This document shows, in pieces, positions 34,537-42,433 of a stretch of DNA of 42,433 bases. The position numbers and the translations under genes are program-made. The first letter of the stretch is position 1, and each line of letters opens with the position of its first letter. Origin of the DNA: an uncultured Clostridia bacterium (lineage in GTDB: Bacteria > Bacillota > Clostridia > Oscillospirales > Ruminococcaceae); the NCBI GenBank assembly GCA_947627045.1, contig CANQUM010000016.1:1-42433 (forward strand), in the 5' to 3' direction. The notes beneath the pieces were generated by a model that saw only the letters and a program-made list of their open reading frames with translations, ran no database searches and was not told the DNA's origin.

Positions 34537-35034
34537 ATGGATATGAATATTCAAAATAAAATATTTAGCAAAATGGTTGAATATTATGCAGGGGATCCAA
34601 AACGTATTCAGCATTTTGCAAAGGTATATACATTTGCAAAAATGATAGGTGAGCGTGAGTGTCTTAGCGATGAAACATTGGAAACCTTACTTATTGCTGC
34701 AATTGTTCACGACATAGGAATAAAGACCTCTGAAGAAAAATATAATTCTTCAAACGGCAAATATCAGGAGATCGAGGGGGAAAAGATAGTAATAGAGTTT
34801 TTATCCGAATTTGATTTGGATAAAAGCATATCAGAGCGAGTAGCATTTTTGGTCGGGCATCATCATACATATAATTTGAAGGAGGGCATTGATTATCAGA
34901 TACTTATTGAAGCAGATTTCTTAGTAAATGCTTATGAAGACAATTTGAGCAAAGCTGCGATAGAAAAAGTGATGGAAAAGATTTTTTCAACAAAATCGGG
35001 AACTGACCTTCTTAAAACTATGTTTGGCATATGA
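34537..35034 (+). CDS. HD-domain phosphohydrolase family protein
   Basis: A 165-aa protein with HD-superfamily metal ligands: a first histidine in RIQHFAKVYTFAK (about residue 26), the HD pair in IVHDIGIK (about 58-59), and a later GHHHTYN (about 108) plus an aspartate in EADFLVNA. HD proteins of this size often hydrolyse nucleotides or are signalling phosphatases. The substrate is unknown. GAGGAG is 3 bases before the ATG at 34537 and 9 bases before a second ATG at 34543, and the latter may be the true start. Confidence 0.75.
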   Translation: MDMNIQNKIFSKMVEYYAGDPKRIQHFAKVYTFAKMIGERECLSDETLETLLIAAIVHDIGIKTSEEKYNSSNGKYQEIEGEKIVIEFLSEFDLDKSISERVAFLVGHHHTYNLKEGIDYQILIEADFLVNAYEDNLSKAAIEKVMEKIFSTKSGTDLLKTMFGI

Positions 35035-35130
35035 GAATCAGTTGTGGAAATAAAATACTGGTTATTTTGTCAGCGTAGAAAGGATTTTGCGAATAAGGAA
35101 ATAATTTATTATATATTTTTAATAAAAGAC

Positions 35131-35158
35131 TTGCAATTTTTTAATTATGTGTTATCAT
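35131..35158 (+). promoter_or_regulatory. Possible ferredoxin promoter
   Basis: TTGCAA (35131-35136), 16 bases, TATCAT (35153-35158), about 50 bases before the ferredoxin ATG. Confidence 0.4.
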
Positions 35159-35209
35159 ATATTTATAAATGTTTTTACATTTATTAATTATTGAAGGAGG
35201 TATGTTATT

Positions 35210-35380
35210 ATGGCATATAAAATTTCTGATGATTGCATCAGCTGCGGCGCTTGTGCTGCTGAATGTCCTGTAGGGGCAATTACAGAGGGCGACGGAAAAT
35301 ATGTAATTGATGCTGATACTTGTATTGATTGCGGTGCTTGTGCAGGCACCTGTCCTGTTGACGCTCCGTCAGGCGAGTAA
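35210..35380 (+). CDS. 2[4Fe-4S] ferredoxin (56 aa)
   Basis: A short gene with GAAGGAGG 9 bases before the ATG. The protein is a classical clostridial-type ferredoxin: CISCGACAAECPVGAI and CIDCGACAGTCPVDA form two CxxCxxCxxxCP motifs about 30 residues apart, and the chain is acidic. It acts as a low-potential electron carrier in the cytoplasm. It is monocistronic, with its own terminator at 35398. Confidence 0.93.
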   Translation: MAYKISDDCISCGACAAECPVGAITEGDGKYVIDADTCIDCGACAGTCPVDAPSGE

Positions 35381-35397
35381 TAAAATTGTTACATAAG

Positions 35398-35430
35398 ATC
35401 ACATACCGATTATTCGGTGTGTGATTTTTA
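35398..35430 (+). terminator. Terminator of the ferredoxin gene
   Basis: A 12-bp stem (35398-35409 / 35414-35425, one mismatch or G-T pair) with a 4-nt loop is followed by TTTTACTTTT. Confidence 0.8.
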
Positions 35431-35456
35431 CTTTTAATTTAAAAATAAACTAAAAT

Positions 35457-35482
35457 GGCTCTTGCAAATTCAAGCAAGAGCC
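35457..35482 (-). terminator. Terminator of the L,D-transpeptidase gene
   Basis: Perfect 9-bp arms GGCTCTTGC / GCAAGAGCC lie 9 bases past the transpeptidase stop. T-rich sequence follows on the minus strand and also on the plus strand, so it may work both ways. Confidence 0.75.
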
Positions 35483-35491
35483 TTATTTTTA

Positions 35492-37321
35492 TTAATAGAA
35501 CATTATAACAACAGTACCTATAGGTACATTTTCATATATATACTGTGCGTCGCTTAGTGAAATACCCACACAGCCGTGAGAACCGAAGTATTTATATCTG
35601 TCTCCTCCGAATGAGGATTGCCATGTAGCGTCGTGAATACCCACACTGTTTTGGCTTATATAGTTCCAATAAGAGCATTTAGATTCATATGAACCCTCAG
35701 ATGTTCTGCCCTTCATTGTTTTGTTTCTTTCTTTCATCCAGAGCTGATAAATTCCGGGGTAGGTCATTCTTTCTTTGGTGGGCTTTCCGGAAACGACTCC
35801 GCATTTAAGCTTTACCTTGCCGTTTTTGTAATACCAAAGCGTTTGATTTGTAAGGTCGACTTCTATATATGTATTAAGCTGTGAAATGTCGTTTATAACC
35901 TTCTTTTCGTCATTTGCAGAACGCTTAACTTTTCCCTGAGTATCATATGTATATCCGCCGTTTGTCCAGTAAACAGGTTCAATAGTCGTATTTTCGCCCT
36001 TTTTAAGAGCCTTGCATATTGCTTCAGCCGTTTTGTCTGCGTCAAGAAAATACCCGAAAATACCGTCAAACTTTCCATCGGCACCCCTTTGGGCTTTGAT
36101 TTTTACAGTACCCTGAAGAGTAGACTTGAATTTTCTTGTTTTGTTAAGCGTATCATATTTACTTCTTATTGAATTTACCCATTCCCAGACGGACTCCTGA
36201 TCTATTGTATAGCTGCCGTCTTTTTTTATCGTTACCCAGTTTTTGAATACGTCATAGGTCAAATTTTCTGTTGTATAATCAAAATCTAATTTGACCTCTA
36301 AATTAAAAACCTTGTTAAGATCCTCCAGCTTTTCCTCAAGATCGCTTGAAACTACGGTTGGCTTTTTATAACAGCCCGTATCAAGTAAATTGATTTTTTC
36401 GGTTCCGTTATTTACTGCCTCTTTTGCAGCTTCAAAGACCTTTTCTGTATCAACAATATCTCCCTGAACTTCAGGTTCTATAACAAAACTGTCATCCTTC
36501 AATACGATTTTAGCGTTTTTTGACGGAGTAACGCCGAAACTCGCATTTTCTATAACGTCTTTGAGCTTATCCTCTGAATATGAGCCTTTCATTGAAATCG
36601 TATAATTGGATTTTTTTATAAGATTTGTAAACCAAAGCGCTTTGTTTTCCTGATTTATAATTTTGTTAAGCTCATCTTCAGTAGAGTATGTATAATCGAT
36701 TTTTGAATAATCAATGGTAATAGTTTCACCGTTTAACTTTTCTAAAATAAGTTTGTCAATAGCTTTATCGTTGTGAACAGCCTCTGTTGCTTCGTTTACG
36801 TTCATTCCGCCTATTGATGTTCCGTTTACAAATGTGTTTGGCAGAAAACTGTCCTTTGTCATCATATAGCCGATGATATAAGCTCCAATCAAAAGAATTA
36901 TCACAAGCCCGAACACAAATAAAATTGCGTTTCTGCCCTTATGGCTGTGAACTTTCATGTTTTTGAGCTCGTTATATCTTGTACCGCGTTCGATTTCTCT
37001 TTGCAAACCGGCAGCTTCATTACTCGAAAAGCTGTTCTTTTTGCTGTTGTTTTGATATGAATAATTTTTTTCTTTATTGCTTTTATCAAAATCATCTTCA
37101 CTGTTTCCAAGACTTTTATTGATCTGGTTTATAATGTCAGTCTTTGATTTGCGGTCAGAGCTATATGATGATTCATTTTGTGAAGCGTTTGCGGTTTTTA
37201 ATGCCGTTTGATAAGCTTCTTTATTTTGCTTTGCAGTTTTGTTTACTTCGGCAATTATTTTTTCAACATCATAATCCGAGGATATTTTGCTGTTATCATC
37301 TCTATCAAAATCTTTGCTCAT
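35492..37321 (-). CDS. L,D-transpeptidase (YkuD) with peptidoglycan-binding domains
   Basis: A 609-aa membrane-anchored cell-wall enzyme. The cytoplasmic N terminus (about 130 residues) is Lys, Asn and Ser rich. One membrane helix follows (ILFVFGLVIILLIGAYIIG, about 131-150). Then come two PG_binding_4-like domains (about 190-440). The C-terminal YkuD catalytic domain (about 485-609) has the active-site motif SHGCVGIS (histidine and cysteine near residue 583). It forms 3-3 peptidoglycan cross-links or attaches proteins to the wall. It stands alone and is convergent with the ferredoxin gene. Confidence 0.88.
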   Translation of the reverse strand: MSKDFDRDDNSKISSDYDVEKIIAEVNKTAKQNKEAYQTALKTANASQNESSYSSDRKSKTDIINQINKSLGNSEDDFDKSNKEKNYSYQNNSKKNSFSSNEAAGLQREIERGTRYNELKNMKVHSHKGRNAILFVFGLVIILLIGAYIIGYMMTKDSFLPNTFVNGTSIGGMNVNEATEAVHNDKAIDKLILEKLNGETITIDYSKIDYTYSTEDELNKIINQENKALWFTNLIKKSNYTISMKGSYSEDKLKDVIENASFGVTPSKNAKIVLKDDSFVIEPEVQGDIVDTEKVFEAAKEAVNNGTEKINLLDTGCYKKPTVVSSDLEEKLEDLNKVFNLEVKLDFDYTTENLTYDVFKNWVTIKKDGSYTIDQESVWEWVNSIRSKYDTLNKTRKFKSTLQGTVKIKAQRGADGKFDGIFGYFLDADKTAEAICKALKKGENTTIEPVYWTNGGYTYDTQGKVKRSANDEKKVINDISQLNTYIEVDLTNQTLWYYKNGKVKLKCGVVSGKPTKERMTYPGIYQLWMKERNKTMKGRTSEGSYESKCSYWNYISQNSVGIHDATWQSSFGGDRYKYFGSHGCVGISLSDAQYIYENVPIGTVVIMFY

Positions 37322-37506
37322 CTGTATTTTCCTTTCTTAAAATTTATATCTGCTTTTTATCTGTAATTCTACACGGATAGTTTAAATATATTATACCTCA
37401 ACTTTAAATTAATTACAATACAAAAAAGCAAATTTAATTCTGTTTTTTTACTTTTTAAATCTAGCTGATTTTGAAAAATACAAACCTTTTACAAGTGATT
37501 AAATAT

Positions 37507-38016
37507 TTAGACATTCAGATATGCTTTCACAATTTCTCCCACATAAGCTGTGTGAAAGTCTTTTTCAGGATACCACCTGTCAATAAGCGTTTTATCGAGA
37601 AAACACTCAGGGTCAATATCCTGTGCGAATACTTTTCTGCAAATTAGAATCATCTCTGCCTGTTCAAATGTTGTGGTGCTGTCGATAAATATTGGAGTGA
37701 GTCCTGTTCCCTTTGCTTTATCAAAATCTCTTCCGCTTTTTGTGCCGCAGAAATTCAGCTTGTCTTTATTGCCGTCTTTTAAAAAAGATATAGAAAAATA
37801 GTCGTTTTTATCAACAAATTCTTTGGTATACCTTTGCGGTCGGATAACCGTAACAGCAACGCTTTTTCCCCACATAGTTCCGACGCTTCCCCATGAAGCG
37901 GTCATCATATTGTATCCGTTTTCATCTCCTGCTGTAACCAAGAACCAGTCATCCGCAATCTTTGAAAAAGGATTGATGCTTTCCAATGATTTGATGTCGA
38001 TTTCTTTAAGTGCCAT
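37507..38016 (-). CDS. Flavin reductase-like FMN-binding protein
   Basis: A 169-aa protein of the flavin-reductase/FMN-binding split-barrel family. NMMTASWGSVGTMWGKSVAVTV and RPQRYTKEFVDKND are the typical flavin-binding segments (about residues 34-72), followed by FSISFL. Probably a flavoprotein oxidoreductase of unknown partner. A ribosome site GGGGGAAA precedes the ATG. Confidence 0.75.
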   Translation of the reverse strand: MALKEIDIKSLESINPFSKIADDWFLVTAGDENGYNMMTASWGSVGTMWGKSVAVTVIRPQRYTKEFVDKNDYFSISFLKDGNKDKLNFCGTKSGRDFDKAKGTGLTPIFIDSTTTFEQAEMILICRKVFAQDIDPECFLDKTLIDRWYPEKDFHTAYVGEIVKAYLNV

Positions 38017-38111
38017 AATTTTTCCCCCTACCAGATAAAAAATATAAGAAGCAAGATACGAAATTTTTCTTTATCTAACCTCTAATATTATATATCATTA
38101 AGATATGATTT

Positions 38112-38134
38112 TCAAGGTATAAATATCACCTTGA
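38112..38134. promoter_or_regulatory. Inverted repeat between the flavoprotein and the small membrane protein
   Basis: A TCAAGGT / ACCTTGA 7-bp dyad with a 9-base spacer in the divergent intergenic region (38017-38223). It could be an operator. No factor can be named. Confidence 0.3.
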
Positions 38135-38223
38135 TGATTATATTATAAAACTATTATATATAGACAAAGTGATGAAAATATGATAAAATATCCATTAATT
38201 AAAAACTTTAACGGAGATTTATT

Positions 38224-38421
38224 ATGAAAAAATTTTTAATTCAGAACAAGCTGGCACTAACAGCGATTTTATTTGATATTATTACTATTATTGCTATCAT
38301 AGCGTCATTCAAATATGACTATATTACATGGGGAGCTGTTATTCTGGGGGTTATTGCGGTAGTTCTGAATATCAAAGCAAAAAGAAAGCAAAAGGAAAAA
38401 TTCAAAAGGAATAATGAATAA
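38224..38421 (+). CDS. Small membrane protein (65 aa)
   Basis: Two predicted membrane segments (LALTAILFDIITIIAIIASF and WGAVILGVIAVVLNI) are followed by a very basic tail (KAKRKQKEKFKRNNE). ACGGAG lies 9 bases before the ATG. Function unknown. A long AT-rich imperfect hairpin covers the stop codon (38412-38456). Confidence 0.6.
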   Translation: MKKFLIQNKLALTAILFDIITIIAIIASFKYDYITWGAVILGVIAVVLNIKAKRKQKEKFKRNNE

Positions 38422-38508
38422 ATATACATAATATTCGTGTATATATTCATTATTTATACATTTAACTGATAAATATGCAAAAAATCATAAAAAATTTGCA
38501 TAAAACCC

Positions 38509-38536
38509 TTGACATTATCAAACTTTTGTGTATAAT
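38509..38536 (+). promoter_or_regulatory. Promoter of the arg genes
   Basis: Consensus TTGACA (38509-38514) and TATAAT (38531-38536), 16 bases apart. Just upstream is a TATGCAAA / TTTGCATA inverted repeat at about 38473-38502. It could bind an arginine regulator, but it is not a clear ARG box. Confidence 0.7.
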
Positions 38537-38572
38537 TAACACAAACATAAAAATTTATTGGAGGATAATATT

Positions 38573-39799
38573 ATGGCAAAAGAAATTAAAAAGGTAGTTT
38601 TAGCTTATTCAGGCGGACTTGACACATCTATAATTATTGCGTGGTTAAAGGAAAATTACAACAACTGCGAGGTAATTGCAGTATCCGGCGACGTCGGACA
38701 GGGAACTGAGCTTGACGGTCTTGAGGAAAAAGCTATAAAGACGGGTGCTTCTAAGCTTTATATTGAGGATCTGAACGATGAATTTGTAGAGGATTATGTA
38801 TTCCCGACTGTTCAGGCAGGTGCTGTTTATGAAAACAGATACTTGCTGGGAACTTCATTTGCAAGACCTATTATTGCAAAGAGAATTGCAGAAATTGCAA
38901 TAAAAGAGGGCGCTGACGCTATCTGTCACGGCTGTACAGGCAAGGGCAACGACCAGGTCAGATTTGAGCTTGCGATAAAGGCTTTTGCACCTGATATGGA
39001 GATTATTGCTCCTTGGAGGATTTGGGATCTGAAATCCCGTGAGCAGGAGATAGAATATGCAGAAGCACATAATATTCCTCTTAAAATAAACAGAGAGACA
39101 AACTATTCAAAGGATAAGAACCTGTGGCATCTTTCACACGAAGGTCTTGACCTTGAGGACCCTGCAAACGAGCCTCAGTATGAAAAGGAAGGCTTCTTAG
39201 AGATGGGAGTTTCACCGATTCAAGCACCTGACAAGCCTACTTATGTAACGATTCACTTTGAGAAGGGTATTCCTACCGCTATTGACGGCAAAGAAATGAA
39301 GGGCGTTGATATTGTCAAAACACTAAACAAGCTGGGCGGGGAAAACGGTATCGGTCTTGCCGATTTAGTTGAAAACCGTTTGGTCGGAATGAAGTCGAGG
39401 GGTGTATATGAAACTCCGGGCGGAACGATTCTTTACCACGCTCACGATGTTCTTGAGACTATTACTATCGACAAAGAAACTGCAAGAATGAAGCAGTATA
39501 TCGGTATAAAATTCGCTGACATTGTTTATAACGGTCAGTGGTACACACCTCTTAGAGAGGCACTTTCAGCATTTGTTACCGAGACGCAGAAAACCGTAAC
39601 AGGAGATGTTAAGCTAAAGCTTTACAAGGGTAATATCATCAACGCAGGAGTTACTTCACCCTACACATTGTATGACGAAGAGGTCGCAACCTTCGACGAG
39701 GACAATGTTTACAATCAGGCTGACAGCGCTGGCTTTATCAATCTGTTCGGACTTCCTATTAAGGTTAAGGCTAAGCTGGACCAAAAAAGAAAGAAGTAA
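38573..39799 (+). CDS. argG: Argininosuccinate synthase
   Basis: A 408-aa enzyme that ligates citrulline and aspartate with ATP. The PP-loop motif is [16 protein letters not shown] near the N terminus. [15 protein letters not shown] is the citrulline/aspartate binding region. [17 protein letters not shown] comes later. The start ATG at 38573 follows TTGGAGG by 8 bases. An upstream TTG in frame (38558) overlaps that ribosome site and is not the start. First gene of argG-argH-argC. Confidence 0.95.
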   Translation: MAKEIKKVVLAYSGGLDTSIIIAWLKENYNNCEVIAVSGDVGQGTELDGLEEKAIKTGASKLYIEDLNDEFVEDYVFPTVQAGAVYENRYLLGTSFARPIIAKRIAEIAIKEGADAICHGCTGKGNDQVRFELAIKAFAPDMEIIAPWRIWDLKSREQEIEYAEAHNIPLKINRETNYSKDKNLWHLSHEGLDLEDPANEPQYEKEGFLEMGVSPIQAPDKPTYVTIHFEKGIPTAIDGKEMKGVDIVKTLNKLGGENGIGLADLVENRLVGMKSRGVYETPGGTILYHAHDVLETITIDKETARMKQYIGIKFADIVYNGQWYTPLREALSAFVTETQKTVTGDVKLKLYKGNIINAGVTSPYTLYDEEVATFDEDNVYNQADSAGFINLFGLPIKVKAKLDQKRKK

Positions 39800-39815
39800 T
39801 TGGTGTTAAGTTAGT

Positions 39816-39865
39816 TATAAAAAACTATCGGGGTGGCATTTTTGCTGCCCTTATAGGTTTTTATA
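39816..39865 (+). other. Long imperfect hairpin between argG and argH
   Basis: About 22 bases on each side (39816-39838 and 39843-39865) pair with few mismatches around a 4-T loop, GC-rich in the middle (GGGGTGGCA / TGCTGCCC). There is no T run after it, so it is not a plain terminator. It may act in RNA processing or partial termination. Confidence 0.5.
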
Positions 39866-39908
39866 GGGAGTTTAAACTCGAGAAACATTTCTAAAGGAGA
39901 GATTTATT

Positions 39909-41282
39909 ATGCCAATGTGGGCAGGACGTTTTTCAAAAGATATTGACGAGCGGGTAAACGATTTCAATTCGTCTATAAAATTTGACGCAAGAATGTACCG
40001 TCACGATATAAAGGGATCTATTGCTCACGCAACAATGTTGGGCGAGTGCGGAATAATTGACAAAAGCGAGAGCGAGGTCATTATAGACGGGCTGAAAGGT
40101 ATTTTATCAGATATTGATAACGGTGTTTTGGAATTCGACCCGAATGCTGAGGATATTCATATGTTTGTCGAGGCGGAGTTGACTAAGCGTGTAGGCGATG
40201 CAGGAAAAAGACTTCATACTGCACGTTCAAGGAACGATCAGGTCGCACTTGATATAAGAATGTACCTTTTAGATGAGATAAAGGAGATAAGGAAAATAAC
40301 AGTCAAGTTGATAAGAGCCATAACCGATATGGCAAAAGAACATATTGAAACGGTTATGCCCGGATATACTCATCTTCAGAGAGCACAGCCGATAACCTTT
40401 GCTCATCATCTTATGGCATATGCAAATATGCTCCTGCGTGACATAGGAAGGCTTGATGATACCTATAAGAGAATGAACCAAATGCCTTTGGGAAGCGGCG
40501 CTTTAGCTGGTACTACCTACAATATAGACAGGCAGAGAGTTTGCGAGCTTTTAGGTTTTGACGGAATTACTCAAAACTCTCTTGACGGAGTTTCGGACAG
40601 GGATTTCTGCATAGAACTTGCGAGTGCAATATCGATACTTATGATGCATCTCTCACGCTTTTCGGAGGAGATTATTCTATGGTGTTCGTGGGAGTTTAAG
40701 TTTGTAGAGCTTGACGACGCTTACGCAACAGGCTCGTCAATAATGCCGCAGAAGAAAAACCCCGACGTTACCGAGCTCTTAAGAGGAAAAACCGCCCGTG
40801 TTTACGGAAATTTGAACACTTTGCTTTCTATGATGAAAAACCTGTCGCTTGCTTATGATAAGGATATGCAGGAAGATAAGGAGGCAATATTCGATGCTGT
40901 AGATACGGTCAAGCTGTGCATAAACACATTTATACCAATGCTGTCGACAATGACGGTTATAAAAGAGAATATGAGAAACGCGGCGGCTAAGGGATTCATA
41001 AACGCAACCGACTGTGCAGACTATCTTGTTAAAAAGGGTATGCCGTTCAGAGACGCTTATAAAATAACGGGTACTTTAGTTGCAAGATGTATAGAGTTGG
41101 GCGTTACCCTTGAAACACTGCCGATAAACGAGTATAAAAAGCTGAGCGATAGCTTTGATGAAGATGTCTATAAAGCTATTTCTTTGGATACCTGTGTGAT
41201 GCAGAGAAAGTCGGCAGGAGGACCTGCACCCGAAAGCGTCAAAGCGCAGATAGAGTATGTTTTGAGAGAACTTGATAAGTAA
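39909..41282 (+). CDS. argH: Argininosuccinate lyase
   Basis: A 457-aa enzyme of the fumarase/aspartase superfamily that splits argininosuccinate into arginine and fumarate. It has HTARSRNDQVALDIRMYL, the TVMPGYTHLQRAQP segment with the catalytic histidine, and the signature GSSIMPQKKNPD (about residue 277). AAAGGAGAG lies upstream of the ATG. It is 18 bases before argC. Confidence 0.95.
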   Translation: MPMWAGRFSKDIDERVNDFNSSIKFDARMYRHDIKGSIAHATMLGECGIIDKSESEVIIDGLKGILSDIDNGVLEFDPNAEDIHMFVEAELTKRVGDAGKRLHTARSRNDQVALDIRMYLLDEIKEIRKITVKLIRAITDMAKEHIETVMPGYTHLQRAQPITFAHHLMAYANMLLRDIGRLDDTYKRMNQMPLGSGALAGTTYNIDRQRVCELLGFDGITQNSLDGVSDRDFCIELASAISILMMHLSRFSEEIILWCSWEFKFVELDDAYATGSSIMPQKKNPDVTELLRGKTARVYGNLNTLLSMMKNLSLAYDKDMQEDKEAIFDAVDTVKLCINTFIPMLSTMTVIKENMRNAAAKGFINATDCADYLVKKGMPFRDAYKITGTLVARCIELGVTLETLPINEYKKLSDSFDEDVYKAISLDTCVMQRKSAGGPAPESVKAQIEYVLRELDK

Positions 41283-41300
41283 AAGCGAAAGGCAATATAT

Positions 41301-42254
41301 ATGAAAACAAAAATCTTTATTGACGGAAAAGAAGGTACGACAGGTCTTAAAATCTTTGATAGGTTCAAAAACCGTAACGACCTTGAAATTTTGCTCATAG
41401 ATGAAGACAAGCGCAAGGACAAAGATGAGCGTTCTAAATTTATAAACAAGTCGGATATTACTTTTCTGTGTCTGCCTGATAAAGCGGCGATAGAATCTGT
41501 ATCGCTGATTGACAAAAATAACGACCACACAAAGATAATAGACGCATCTACTGCTCACAGGACAAATCCCGACTGGGCATATGGTTTTCCTGAGTTGTCT
41601 TCAGCACACAGAGAGAAGATAAAAAACTCAAGCAGAATTGCTGTTCCAGGCTGTTATGCAAGCGGATTTATAAGTCTGGTTTATCCTCTTATCAAAGCGG
41701 GTATTCTGCCTAAGGACTATCCTGTAACCTGCCATGCAGTATCGGGATATTCAGGAGCAGGTAAGAAAATGATAGCAGTCTATGAGGGTGATGAAATCCC
41801 TTATGAATACAATTCGCCGAGACAGTATGCTCTTACGCAGAATCACAAGCATTTGCCCGAAATGCAGAAAATCTGCGGTCTTGACTATCCGCCTGTTTTT
41901 AATCCGATAGTTGATAATTACTATGCAGGAATGGTGGTTACTGTGCCGGTAATAACAAGGCTTTTAAACGGCAATTACACAGCGTCTGACATACACAAAT
42001 CATTAAGCGAGCATTATAAAAACGAGCATTTTGTTAAGGTAATGGAACCGAGCGGAACAGAAACTTTGCCTGACGGCTTTTTGGCTGCCAATACACTAGA
42101 GGGAACAAACGATATGCAGATTTTTGTCTGCGGAAACGACGAGCGTGTTTTGCTATGCTCACGGCTTGATAATCTGGGAAAAGGAGCAAGCGGTGCGGCA
42201 GTTCAGTGTATGAATATAGTGCTTGGAATTGATGAGAGAACAGGGCTTGAATAG
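41301..42254 (+). CDS. argC: N-acetyl-gamma-glutamyl-phosphate reductase, type 2
   Basis: A 317-aa NAD(P)H enzyme of the ornithine branch of arginine synthesis. It begins IFIDGKEGTTGLKIFDR, the short form of the N-terminal nucleotide-binding loop typical of type-2 ArgC. The catalytic cysteine is in AVPGCYASGF (about residue 117), followed by HAVSGYSGAGKKM. It lies 18 bases after argH. argJ, argB and argD are not in the window. Confidence 0.92.
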   Translation: MKTKIFIDGKEGTTGLKIFDRFKNRNDLEILLIDEDKRKDKDERSKFINKSDITFLCLPDKAAIESVSLIDKNNDHTKIIDASTAHRTNPDWAYGFPELSSAHREKIKNSSRIAVPGCYASGFISLVYPLIKAGILPKDYPVTCHAVSGYSGAGKKMIAVYEGDEIPYEYNSPRQYALTQNHKHLPEMQKICGLDYPPVFNPIVDNYYAGMVVTVPVITRLLNGNYTASDIHKSLSEHYKNEHFVKVMEPSGTETLPDGFLAANTLEGTNDMQIFVCGNDERVLLCSRLDNLGKGASGAAVQCMNIVLGIDERTGLE

Positions 42255-42290
42255 AGTTTTAATTGTATAAATAACGAAATGAGGACAAAA

Positions 42291-42433
42291 ATGACAAAAG
42301 TTTATTTTGTACGTCATGCAGAGCCTGACAGGAACATTCATAATGACAGAACAAGACCGCTGACTGATGAAGGACTTCGGGATTCTTTAGAGGTTACGAA
42401 TGTTTTAAAGAACAAGGGTATTGATTTTATGAT
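42291..42433 (+). CDS. Histidine phosphatase family protein (5' part, cut by window end)
   Basis: GAGGA lies 6 bases before the ATG. The first 47 residues show the RHx phosphohistidine motif (VYFVRHAEPD) and the following RPLTDEGLRDS, as in phosphoglycerate-mutase-like phosphatases. It lies 36 bases after argC, so it may be co-transcribed. The remainder is outside the window. Confidence 0.85.
   Translation, partial: MTKVYFVRHAEPDRNIHNDRTRPLTDEGLRDSLEVTNVLKNKGIDFM

Noticed and set aside
38412-38502. ARG boxes before argG
   Set aside because: AT-rich dyads are present, but they do not match the arginine-repressor consensus well enough to name.

Overview
The window looks like chromosomal DNA of a low-GC Gram-positive anaerobe, most likely a clostridial gut bacterium of the Ruminococcus / Oscillospiraceae type. 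This is inferred from AT-rich intergenic DNA, strong AGGAGG ribosome sites, consensus sigma-A promoters, a clostridial 2[4Fe-4S] ferredoxin, a secreted wall-type Rhs protein and a short type-2 ArgC. No 16S rRNA is present to prove it.

Region 1 (about 1-15,510) is an accessory island. One minus-strand operon of about 14 kb encodes a type 4 BREX phage-defence system: an unrecognised 643-residue protein, BrxP (DndC/PAPS-reductase-like with ferredoxin clusters), BrxC/PglY ATPase, PglZ, a short BrxL, a small zinc-ribbon protein, a NifS/DndA-type cysteine desulfurase and two small unknown ORFs, closed by a terminator. No PglX-type methyltransferase is present. Desulfurase plus DndC-like protein suggests that the modification uses sulfur (phosphorothioate-like) rather than methylation. 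The operon leader holds a frameshifted Cro/C1-type regulator and a dyad that may be its operator. At about 15,463-15,507 lies the 3' part of a tRNA-Trp gene without its 5' half. This is the expected scar of an element integrated into tRNA-Trp, and it would place the BREX operon inside that element.

Region 2 (about 15,670-27,000) is a low-GC Rhs/WapA-type polymorphic-toxin locus. A 1821-residue secreted Rhs protein is followed by a series of small, mostly membrane-anchored or lipoprotein ORFs. Between them lie displaced fragments of the same Rhs gene, including a 235-bp core copy carrying an alternative C-terminal toxin with a DUF1871-like immunity gene. Nearly identical hairpins flank the locus.

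Region 3 (about 27,000-42,433) is ordinary core chromosome: an acyltransferase, a small XRE regulator, the ilvB-ilvN-ilvC branched-chain amino-acid genes, trmB, galK, an HD-domain protein, a ferredoxin, an L,D-transpeptidase, a flavin-reductase-like protein, a small membrane protein, argG-argH-argC, and the start of a histidine-phosphatase gene cut by the window edge.
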